64,000 bases of DNA from JAHEZL01 sp046074525. Lineage in GTDB: Bacteria; Bacteroidota; Bacteroidia; Flavobacteriales_C; GCA-002722245. Below are positions 51,484 through 58,669 of the stretch, one piece after another. The translations under genes and the position numbers were made by a program. A model generated the notes under the pieces. It made no database searches, was not told the origin of the DNA, and was given only the letters and a program-made list of their open reading frames with translations. Numbering within the stretch: the stretch's first letter is position 1; every line of letters starts with the position of its first letter. The stretch spans positions 31,509-95,508 of the forward strand of contig JBJTOK010000033.1 in NCBI GenBank assembly GCA_046074525.1, written 5' to 3'.

Positions 51484-51771
51484 ATGAAAAAGACTTTACG
51501 AACCTGTCCGGAAGGCCATCAATATTACAAGAGCTCCGACTGCCCGACTTGTCCGCAATGTGAGCAGGAACGTAAACCGGAAAATGGCTTCTTAGCCTTG
51601 CTGCCGGCACCTGCGAGAAGAGCTTTGGAGCATGAAGGAATCACCACAGCAACAAATCTTTCACAATACAGCGAAGCAGAAATTTTAGCCCTGCATGGCA
51701 TAGGAAAAACTTCCATTCCAAAATTGAAGGAAGAATTGAAAAAGGAAGGACTGACTTTCAGGAAGCTGTAG
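51484..51771 (+). CDS. zinc-ribbon plus RpoA-CTD-like helix-hairpin-helix protein
   Basis: A 95-residue cytoplasmic protein. The ATG at 51484 (MKKTLRTCPEGHQYYKSSD) is chosen over the upstream frame. The N-terminus has four Cys in CPEGH and CPTCPQC, a likely zinc site. The C-terminal about 50 residues (PAPARRALEHEGITTATNLS, ILALHGIGKTSIPKLKEELK) match the helix-hairpin-helix of the RNA polymerase alpha subunit C-terminal domain, which in RpoA binds DNA and activators. It could compete with or stand in for the alpha CTD; this is inference. Its 3' end overlaps the convergent PepSY gene by 14 bases. Confidence 0.85.
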   Translation: MKKTLRTCPEGHQYYKSSDCPTCPQCEQERKPENGFLALLPAPARRALEHEGITTATNLSQYSEAEILALHGIGKTSIPKLKEELKKEGLTFRKL

Positions 51772-52879
51772 CTTTCTTTCTGCCCCACCATATCATGAAT
51801 CCCGTTACAGGAAAACTGGCGATGAGCAAGCTGATAAAAAAGGCCAGTGTTTTACCCGCCAAGCCAGCAATAGCACCTACATGCACATCGTAATTCATGC
51901 GCTGGATTTTAGAGGCCACCGAAGCATTTTCAAATTTCCCCCAGGTATGGGCAACTTCCATTTCTTTCAAAGTATACTGATCAAAATAACGGTAATCGGT
52001 TTTCCAGTAAGTATCGCTATCAGGATTAATGCCGATATTGATAGCAGAGGAATCCGTTTCAGGAACGTGGACTTCCATGCTTTGTGCTGAAGGATTTTCA
52101 GCGGATAATTTTCTCCAGAGCACATCATAGGGAACTGTATCATAGCTTGCCAAAACAGAAGTATCCGACAAAGGCTCATAATATTCCACCATTTCTTCTC
52201 CGCCTGAAGTGAGCCAGTAAGCTGACTTGGCGAACCACTGAAAGCCCCACACCAATCCGGTGAGCGCGATAATAATACCTATCCACATCGCATAAAAACC
52301 AAGGATATTATGCAAATCGTAATTCTTTCTTTTCCATTTGGTACTTTCCCTCCAGCGAAACCAGAAGCGTTGTTTGGCAGCAGCTTTATTTCGCGGCCAC
52401 CAGAGGATGAGTCCGCTGATCATGAGCACAACGAAAATCAAAGTCGCTATAGCCACTACAGGTTTTCCGATATCATCAGGCAACCACAAATAAAAATGGC
52501 CATCGAGTATCCAGCTGAAAAAACTACTGCTCACATCTTTCACTTCCAGTACTTCAGAAGAATAGGGATTGAGATAAACGATGTAATAAAAATTTTCGCG
52601 GTAAAAAGTCACGCGAGCCGCTTCATCTTTAGCACCGTAAGTCACACTGTGCGGCTTTTCAGCGGGCAGCATTTTTCCGGCGGCCTGCACAAAAGCGGAA
52701 GGAGGAAGAAAATTTTTGTTTTGCGCTTCCACAAAACGATACGACTGCGTAGCATTCTGTATCTCCTCCTGAAACGCATAAACGCAACCAGTAATCGCAA
52801 TGACAAACACCACCAACCCAGACGCCAGTCCGAGCCAGAGGTGTATTTTGCCAATTGCTTTTTTTAGAGAGGGACGCAT
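51758..52879 (-). CDS. PepSY-associated membrane protein of iron-uptake operon
   Basis: A 373-residue inner-membrane protein with about four spans (near residues 15-35, 140-160, 195-215 and 340-365) and periplasmic PepSY-like segments. The first span is preceded by KAIGKIHLWLGLASGLVV, and HNILGFYAMWIGIIIALTGLVW and the His in WILDGHFYLWLPD are typical of PF03929. In siderophore operons such proteins are thought to reduce ferric complexes by haem-linked electron transfer. The start codon overlaps the stop of the DUF4374 gene by one base. The end overlaps the convergent zinc-ribbon gene by 14 bases. Confidence 0.88.
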   Translation of the reverse strand: MRPSLKKAIGKIHLWLGLASGLVVFVIAITGCVYAFQEEIQNATQSYRFVEAQNKNFLPPSAFVQAAGKMLPAEKPHSVTYGAKDEAARVTFYRENFYYIVYLNPYSSEVLEVKDVSSSFFSWILDGHFYLWLPDDIGKPVVAIATLIFVVLMISGLILWWPRNKAAAKQRFWFRWRESTKWKRKNYDLHNILGFYAMWIGIIIALTGLVWGFQWFAKSAYWLTSGGEEMVEYYEPLSDTSVLASYDTVPYDVLWRKLSAENPSAQSMEVHVPETDSSAINIGINPDSDTYWKTDYRYFDQYTLKEMEVAHTWGKFENASVASKIQRMNYDVHVGAIAGLAGKTLAFFISLLIASFPVTGFMIWWGRKKATAS

Positions 52880-54096
52880 TACAATTTAAAAATCGACTGT
52901 AATTCCTGTCCTACGATTTTAGCACCTTTTTTAGCGCTGGCATCAGAAGGATTTATTTCATAAACATAAGTTTCCGTGCCGTTGTTGATCGACATGTACA
53001 CTTTTCCGTTTTCAATGTAAAAAGGCGTTTGGTATTGTCCGCCGTGCAATGGAACGCTGGTTACTTCAATTACCGTTTTGGCATTCAAATCAAGTACCAC
53101 CAGTTTGCAAGTCGGCTTGGTTACATCAAAAGCAGCCCACTGATCAGCAGAGGTTTCGCTGGCTACTACACGTCCAACAGCTTTTCCATTGCCTACATAA
53201 GCAGCAGTAAGCAGCTTAAATCCTGAAACTCCTTCCACATCAAAAAAATAGTTGGCATCAAATTGCTCCTGTCCGGCATTGATTTTCAAAATACCTGAGG
53301 ACTTTGTCACCTGGGTAAATCCGGCAGCATACGAAGAAGTGGAAATAGTGTAGTGATTTCCTGATTCGTCTTCCAGTATAGCAGGTTGTGAACCATAATA
53401 GCCAATCGGACCGGTACGGGTATCTTTAAAAGTTTTGAGGTAAGTCATATCAGGATATGAAAACACGCTTACATAAGCCGTATCGGTGATTGGTGTTTCC
53501 CAGCTCTTTCCTTCCAAAGGATAAAAAGAAACGAAGAGTTTTCCGTTCTCCACATACGAATGTGTTGGCCATGCATTGAGCTGCGTGGTATCATTATGGA
53601 AAGAAACGTAGATAGGATGCTTCTTGCTTGATTTGATAGACACGTCCTGCACATCCAGTAATTGGATATTGCAATCGTAAGAGCCTCCACCCCACGGTGC
53701 ACCAATAGCAACAACGGTTTCGTCATCTGCTCCCGGATTCATACAATCCAGTCGCTCAAAAACAAATTTGCCTTTGTTTACAAAATTGCCATTTTCAAAA
53801 TCGTAACCACTGCATTCATTCTGATTGTAATCCATCGTCAAAAGTCTTTTGCTTCCGCGGGCATAATAGTTCCAGCCCGAAAGCTCCACTCCTTTTCCGG
53901 TAGAAGTAATTTCTCCCGACATCAAATCGTTGTGCACCACAAGATAATCGGCGGTTTCGTCGCCTTCGCCCAAAGAGCGCAAACCGAAAGCGTAGGTAGG
54001 TTCTATGTTTTCAACTCCTGGTTCCGGCTTTTTACACGAACCTAAAACAGTGGCTGTTGCGAGTGCTAACAGATAAATCTGCTGTGTAGTTTTCAT
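52879..54096 (-). CDS. DUF4374 lipoprotein
   Basis: A 405-residue lipoprotein (lipobox LGSC, Cys21) with a beta-propeller-like body: YLVVHNDLMSGEITSTGKGV, GSKRLLTMDYNQNECSGYDF, VFSYPDMTYLKTFKDTRTGP, AVGRVVASETSADQW, YIENGKVYMSINNGTETYVY. DUF4374 proteins are recurrent partners of TonB-dependent receptors and PepSY proteins in Bacteroidota iron uptake, so a surface or periplasmic siderophore-handling role is inferred. The receptor gene is 31 bases upstream; the PepSY gene overlaps its stop by one base. All three are probably one transcript. Confidence 0.88.
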   Translation of the reverse strand: MKTTQQIYLLALATATVLGSCKKPEPGVENIEPTYAFGLRSLGEGDETADYLVVHNDLMSGEITSTGKGVELSGWNYYARGSKRLLTMDYNQNECSGYDFENGNFVNKGKFVFERLDCMNPGADDETVVAIGAPWGGGSYDCNIQLLDVQDVSIKSSKKHPIYVSFHNDTTQLNAWPTHSYVENGKLFVSFYPLEGKSWETPITDTAYVSVFSYPDMTYLKTFKDTRTGPIGYYGSQPAILEDESGNHYTISTSSYAAGFTQVTKSSGILKINAGQEQFDANYFFDVEGVSGFKLLTAAYVGNGKAVGRVVASETSADQWAAFDVTKPTCKLVVLDLNAKTVIEVTSVPLHGGQYQTPFYIENGKVYMSINNGTETYVYEINPSDASAKKGAKIVGQELQSIFKL

Positions 54097-54127
54097 AATG
54101 ATATATTAAGGTTAATAGATAATTGAT

Positions 54128-56485
54128 TTACTTTTTATGATCAGTAGACAGGAAATAGCGGAACTTCAAGCTGAAACTTCTACCCGGTTTTTGCAGCAGG
54201 AAATTGTCGTAGCGTTTGGCATCAGCTATGTTGAAACAGGAAAAAGAAAAGTTGTAGCGACCGTTTTGCAGGGAATAGGATATTGTGGCGTCGTGCGTGA
54301 TTTGGCGGGGGATATCGTATTTCTGACTAGCACTGCCCTGACTCGGCCATTTGAGATAAAAAGCCTCCACGAACTGACAGGTGTAATCGATAGACAACTT
54401 TGATTTCTTGAAAATGACGTTATCCATTTGTCCGCCCAACGCAGCATTTGCAAAGAAAAAAGGAATGTTCGGCAAGCGATCGAGATAGAGATAACTCAAA
54501 GTATTCCCTTCGTATTTATTGGTGTTGATGATGTCCTGGTAAGTAGCATTCAGCTCGCAGGTAAAATGATTATTGTAGTTGTATTGCACACCTCCTTCCA
54601 CGCCGTTGATCATGGCGGAGCGCAGGTTTTGGTACTGACTGATAACGCCGATGGTAGTGAGTCGGATAAGATTTTGTGGCGTGCGGTACAGGTAATTCGC
54701 CTCGGCATTGAGTTTATGTTTTTTCTTCACTGCCAACACCAAAAATCCCACATTGAAATTGCTGCTTTTCTCTGGCTGTAAATCGGGACTTTCCTGCAAC
54801 AGCAATCCGTCACCAAACATTTCATTTCCTTCAGGCAGGCGATAAGTATTCTCGTAAGAAAGCTTTGCCTGCAGCCATTTTGTTATGTGGACAGAACTCG
54901 CTGCCCCAAAGCCCGGATATAAAAAATGGTTGTTCACCGGAATGATAGAATCAGTATCCCAGTCATTTTTGTACAGTGCCGCATCCATGAAAAAAGCCTT
55001 GGAGAAAAAAATTGTCGACCAGCGTTTCTTGAACAAATCGACTTTATAAGAGAGTCCGGTGATATTTTTCGTCAGCACATTCGGCGAGCCATAAGGCACC
55101 GGCGTGTAGCTAATAGGATCCTCGCCCACTCTTGAAAAGCGGGAGAAAGTATTGTTGAATGCCAGGGAATGAACAGTATTGATCTGGTAGCTGAAATTAA
55201 ATGCCGCCAGAGCCACTTCATCACGGAAAGTAAAAAGTGTTTTGTCCCAGGTGAGCTCGCCCGAAGTGGCATCCACCTGCTTCACTGTATAGTTGCCAAA
55301 CCAGTCGTAAATCCTCGAGCTGGTATCCACTGCCATTGCATCCCTGAAATTGTATGATGCATAAAAATTGAGTGAAGTCCCCTTGGTAAACAGATTGTCT
55401 TTTTTGTATTTCAGTGTAGGAATAAACACCTTCTCGGTGCTGAAAATCTGTCCGGCCACCTTCGTCATATTTGCGCCCTGCTGCACATCTTTGTGATTGG
55501 TAGAGAAAATGAATCCGAGCAAAAGGTGATCGGCTATTTTTTTATTGCGAATACCTACTTCTATTTGTGCAGTAGTCGATTCATAGGCATCATGAAAGCG
55601 TTGCACCCTTGTAAATCCGCTCACCTTACCTGAAACAGGATCGGGAATTTGCGCATCAACAAAGTAGTTGTTATCGGAATAATTATAAAAAGCATTGGCA
55701 CTCAGTACCCACCCCGATTTGCTGGCCATACGGGTGAGCAGCATGGCGCGATGCGTATTGAAAGAACCGATGGAATAGGACGCATCTACGTAATTTTTAA
55801 CGTCGCTGTTGGTGACGAGATTAATGGCGCCCCCCAGCGCATCGGAACCGAGCCACACCGGCACCACACCTTTGTACACTTCTATTCGCGACACGAGATT
55901 GGGAGGGATATTGTTGAGCGTAAGCGAAGAACCGAAGTTATCCATGGGAATACCATCCAGAAAAAACTTCACCTGGTTGCCCGAAAATCCGTTGAGGGAA
56001 AAATTAAAATCCGATCCGAGTCCACCACTCTCCCGCACACGAATCCCCGTTGTTTTATTCAGTACCTGATTGAGATCGGTCGTCGTATTGGCAAACTTTT
56101 TCGTTTCAACAACATTCACAGAAAAACTGCTTTCCCTTACTTCCTGGGCTTTGCTTTTAGTAGTAATGACTATCTCATTTACTTTTTTTTCTTCGGGATG
56201 AAGGACGAAATTTAAAGTATGATCGGCGTTCTCCGACAATTTCACCTTCTTGCTTTGCGTAATAAATCCGGAATGTGAAACCTCAACAGTATACTCTCCG
56301 GCCGGCAGAGAAGTAAAAGAATAATGGCCGCTGCTCCCGGAAAAAACAGACAGCGAATTTTCTTTTATCAGAACATATGCACGGTTGATTTTAACGCCCT
56401 GAGCCGAAATATTACCTGAAATAGATGCAGCATCAGACTGGGAACACAGAAAAAAAGAAGCAAGAAAAAGAATACAAGATTTCAC
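54128..56485 (-). CDS. TonB-dependent siderophore-type receptor
   Basis: A 785-residue outer-membrane receptor. It starts with GTG at 56485 (MKSCILFLASFFLCSQS signal). A carboxypeptidase-regulatory-like domain (about 20-110, KINRAYVLIKENSLSVFSGSSG) precedes the plug (VLNKTTGIRVRESGGLGSDF, VKFFLDGIPMDNFG, NLVSRIEVYKGVVPVWLGSDA, LGGAINLVTN), then a 22-strand-type barrel ending in FSLKFRYF. Classical TonB box is weak. It is first in an operon with DUF4374 and PepSY genes, which suggests ferric-siderophore transport. An exact -7 box and a nearby palindrome lie upstream. The substrate is not readable from the sequence. Confidence 0.93.
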   Translation of the reverse strand: MKSCILFLASFFLCSQSDAASISGNISAQGVKINRAYVLIKENSLSVFSGSSGHYSFTSLPAGEYTVEVSHSGFITQSKKVKLSENADHTLNFVLHPEEKKVNEIVITTKSKAQEVRESSFSVNVVETKKFANTTTDLNQVLNKTTGIRVRESGGLGSDFNFSLNGFSGNQVKFFLDGIPMDNFGSSLTLNNIPPNLVSRIEVYKGVVPVWLGSDALGGAINLVTNSDVKNYVDASYSIGSFNTHRAMLLTRMASKSGWVLSANAFYNYSDNNYFVDAQIPDPVSGKVSGFTRVQRFHDAYESTTAQIEVGIRNKKIADHLLLGFIFSTNHKDVQQGANMTKVAGQIFSTEKVFIPTLKYKKDNLFTKGTSLNFYASYNFRDAMAVDTSSRIYDWFGNYTVKQVDATSGELTWDKTLFTFRDEVALAAFNFSYQINTVHSLAFNNTFSRFSRVGEDPISYTPVPYGSPNVLTKNITGLSYKVDLFKKRWSTIFFSKAFFMDAALYKNDWDTDSIIPVNNHFLYPGFGAASSVHITKWLQAKLSYENTYRLPEGNEMFGDGLLLQESPDLQPEKSSNFNVGFLVLAVKKKHKLNAEANYLYRTPQNLIRLTTIGVISQYQNLRSAMINGVEGGVQYNYNNHFTCELNATYQDIINTNKYEGNTLSYLYLDRLPNIPFFFANAALGGQMDNVIFKKSKLSIDYTCQFVEAFYLKWPSQGSASQKYDIPRQITHDATISYSLQNGRYNFSFSCFNIADAKRYDNFLLQKPGRSFSLKFRYFLSTDHKK

Positions 56486-56512
56486 TTTTGTCGGTTATAA
56501 AAAATTTCCGCA

Positions 56513-56555
56513 CAAAAGTAGAGTACCTATACCCTTTGTAAAATCACGTTTTTAC
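56513..56555 (-). promoter_or_regulatory. promoter of the iron-uptake operon with overlapping palindrome
   Basis: Leftward TACTTTTG (56520-56513), exact to TAnnTTTG, with TTTT 19 bases upstream as -33. GTAAAA/TTTTAC inverted hexamers (56538-56543 and 56550-56555) overlap the -33 site and could bind a repressor. Identity of the regulator is unknown. Confidence 0.45.
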
Positions 56556-56624
56556 GGCATTCCACATACCACAATAAGGGAGTGAATCATCACCACATTA
56601 GGGTAGAAAACAGATGAGTAAACA

Positions 56625-57353
56625 TCAAATTGAAGCTCTTCTTTTTGTCTGTAATGAAGCTTCTTTCTGCAACATACGCGGCAGGAGAATTTCATCTTCA
56701 ATAAGGGCGTGTCGACTGAGTTCCAGCTCAAAATTCTGCAGCTGGGTGAGGAAAATACGATAAGGCAATGGCGTACTCTTTTCGGCTTTGTATTTCAGGA
56801 TGATGTTGCGCACCTCCTGCAAGTCATCCTCTACCTTATTATGGTTAACGATGAATTCCTGAAGAGAAAAAGAATCAAGTACTGCATTGATTGCTTCAGG
56901 AGAACTTTGATTATTCAGTTGCGACAAAGACTTTATATAAGGAAAGAGTTTTTCTTCCTCGAAACGGATATGCTCCTCGAGCTTCTTTTTATAGTCGGCA
57001 AAAAACAGACACAACAGCGACAATAACTTATGCGATTCATTGTATTTATTAAATACCTGAAAAACGGTTTGCTCCATTTCAGGCAGCTTCTTCATCAGGT
57101 AATAGCGATGGGTAACTTCAAGGTAGTTGATGATTTCTTCTGCCGAAAAGGTATTGAATTCGGCGTAGGGAAAATCGTAATTATCATCATAGCTTTTTAA
57201 AATCGCTTCAATCAACTGATGATTCAAATTCATCTGGCCGCACACTCTTCCTATTTTTTCCTTCAGCAAATGCTTGGGAATATCCAGTTTTTCGGTGAGG
57301 TATAAATAGATTTGGTTTTGCTCTATCAGTTCATTGAAACATTTGCTTTGCAT
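56625..57353 (-). CDS. hemerythrin-like di-iron protein
   Basis: A 242-residue cytoplasmic helical protein. Metal ligands of a hemerythrin/RIC fold are visible: THRYYLMKKLPEME, HIRFEEEKLFPYI, NHNKVEDDLQEV and SRHALIEDEILLPRM, giving several His and acidic residues for a di-iron site. The first about 75 residues are helical and lack the ScdA_N CCxG motif of DNRIC/ScdA proteins. Members of the RIC group repair iron-sulfur clusters damaged by nitric oxide or oxygen, so a stress role is possible. It lies between the iron-uptake operon and the MerR regulator, all on the same strand. Confidence 0.85.
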   Translation of the reverse strand: MQSKCFNELIEQNQIYLYLTEKLDIPKHLLKEKIGRVCGQMNLNHQLIEAILKSYDDNYDFPYAEFNTFSAEEIINYLEVTHRYYLMKKLPEMEQTVFQVFNKYNESHKLLSLLCLFFADYKKKLEEHIRFEEEKLFPYIKSLSQLNNQSSPEAINAVLDSFSLQEFIVNHNKVEDDLQEVRNIILKYKAEKSTPLPYRIFLTQLQNFELELSRHALIEDEILLPRMLQKEASLQTKRRASI

Positions 57354-57369
57354 AAAAAATGATTTTGAA

Positions 57370-57377
57370 TAAAAGTA
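57370..57377 (-). promoter_or_regulatory. -7-like box for the hemerythrin gene
   Basis: Leftward TACTTTTA, one mismatch from TAnnTTTG, 16 bases before the ATG. Nothing else was seen in the 189 bases between this gene and the MerR gene. Confidence 0.35.
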
Positions 57378-57542
57378 AGAGCCGAAAAGATGAAATGGAA
57401 TACCGGAAAAAGGGTATTTCGCCTCCTCAACCAGTAACAGAATTTTACAGGAATCCAGATTTTAAAATTATTACCCTGACTCTCAATTGCTTCAGATTTT
57501 GAATTTGCTTTAGGTAAAAATACTGATTAATAAGTCTTTTAT

Positions 57543-58301
57543 TTACCTCAAACTCCTTTCCGCAAAAAGCTTCATCGCTTCACTCATAAACTTCGCGAAC
57601 TCCGGTTGCGGAACACCATCTACCATAGTGTAACGCTCATCATGGACATATAACTGACCTAGCCCGGTGTAAGCTTCGGCCTGCTTATCAGGTGAATTCA
57701 CCGTTCCCCAAAACTGACGGATAATGTTGTAATGTAGTGCGATTTCCTTTTGCACAGCAGCACTTGCCGGATCTTCTTTGGAAAGCGCTACCAGCTTTGC
57801 GCGATTATCAACCTGCTCCGCAACTAATTTCTTCAATCCTTCCTTCCCCAATTTCTTTAAAAAGTTTTCGGATTGCTTCACCGCTCCCTCGCCAAATTCT
57901 TCAATGGCTTCATCACGGTATTCTCTGGCTTTTGGAAAGCCTTGATACAAGTCATCAGGTGTCATGTTTTTTTGTTTTAATTGTTGAATGGTTTTGTCGA
58001 TGGTTACAAGTAAAACATCCATACGATTTCTCTTTTCCTTCAGCATTTTCCTGTGATTGTTCAATGCCTCTTCAAGATTAAAATCAGGATCATCCAGAAT
58101 CTCCATGATTTCTTTCAGCGGGAAATCGAGTTCTTTATAAAACAAAATCTGCTGGAGACGCAAAAGTTCCTGGTCGCCATACTTCCTGTAGCCAGCTTCG
58201 TTGCGGACAGAGGGATTCAACAATCCCAGCTCATCGTAATGGTGTAAGGTGCGCACACTTACTCCCGAGAGTTCAGCCAATTGCTTTACAGAATAACTCA
58301 T
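57543..58301 (-). CDS. MerR-family regulator with TipAS domain
   Basis: A 252-residue regulator. The N-terminal winged helix reads YSVKQLAELSGVSVRTLHHYDELGLL, then NEAGYRKYGDQELLRLQQIL and a long dimerisation coiled coil (about 75-125). The C-terminal about 120 residues match the TipAS ligand domain (EYRDEAIEEFGEGAVKQSEN, HYNIIRQFWGTVNSPDKQ, YTGLGQLYVHDERYTMVDG), which in TipA binds thiopeptide and other antibiotics. Such proteins activate multidrug-resistance genes and often themselves. Its target is not obvious; a small Cys-rich ORF lies upstream on the same strand. Confidence 0.94.
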   Translation of the reverse strand: MSYSVKQLAELSGVSVRTLHHYDELGLLNPSVRNEAGYRKYGDQELLRLQQILFYKELDFPLKEIMEILDDPDFNLEEALNNHRKMLKEKRNRMDVLLVTIDKTIQQLKQKNMTPDDLYQGFPKAREYRDEAIEEFGEGAVKQSENFLKKLGKEGLKKLVAEQVDNRAKLVALSKEDPASAAVQKEIALHYNIIRQFWGTVNSPDKQAEAYTGLGQLYVHDERYTMVDGVPQPEFAKFMSEAMKLFAERSLR

Positions 58302-58326
58302 ATCACTTGTTTTTCATTCGACAAAG

Positions 58327-58360
58327 CAAACATAGGCCATGACGTAAGGTAAGAGTCAAA
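58327..58360 (-). promoter_or_regulatory. promoter and possible MerR operator
   Basis: Leftward TATGTTTG (58334-58327) is exact to TAnnTTTG; TTTG at 58360-58357 lies about 22 bases upstream. GTAAGGTAAG-type bases (58343-58352) in the spacer fit a MerR-like half-site, so autoregulation is possible. Confidence 0.4.
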
Positions 58361-58419
58361 TCTTTTTGAAAATATTTTTTTTTGAATGTCGATTTGTCTG
58401 GAAGACAGAGATCGGAAAT

Positions 58420-58554
58420 TTAGTGCTTAGGACACTTTTTGCAGGCTTTTCCTTTTTTGTACTTCTTGCAGCAATCTTTCTTTTTGGAATCACACGACGC
58501 CATGATCTGCAGAAGAATACATTGCGGTCCGTTTTGTTTTTCCATAAAATTCAT
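58420..58554 (-). CDS. candidate 44-residue Cys/Lys-rich microprotein
   Basis: Frame from ATG at 58554 (also ATG at 58545 and 58503) to TAA at 58422. The last 27 residues are striking: CDSKKKDCCKKYKKGKACKK followed by CPKH, with five Cys, about a dozen Lys and a terminal His. The C-C-x8-C-x2-C-P spacing would suit metal binding or RNA binding. I have the impression that CCKKY..GK.CK.CP-type tails recur in small bacterial proteins, but cannot verify it here. It lies upstream of, and on the same strand as, the MerR gene, with 118 bases between them. Confidence 0.5.
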   Translation of the reverse strand: MNFMEKQNGPQCILLQIMASCDSKKKDCCKKYKKGKACKKCPKH

Positions 58555-58628
58555 GACATACTATATTAAGGTACGTTGCAAATGTATCTCTATAGTATGG
58601 GGGAGGCAATACCTAAAATGTGGTATTC

Positions 58629-58660
58629 TTGTAAAGACGCAAAATTTTGCGTCTTTACAA
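58629..58660. repeat. perfect 32-base palindrome, repeat family R4
   Basis: Two 16-base arms (58629-58644 and 58645-58660; arm TTGTAAAGACGCAAAA) meet with no loop. It lies just past the stop of the 1680-residue T9SS gene. There is no T-tract in the leftward direction, so it is not a standard terminator; it looks like a dispersed palindromic element. Confidence 0.75.
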
Positions 58661-58669
58661 AACCCTAAA

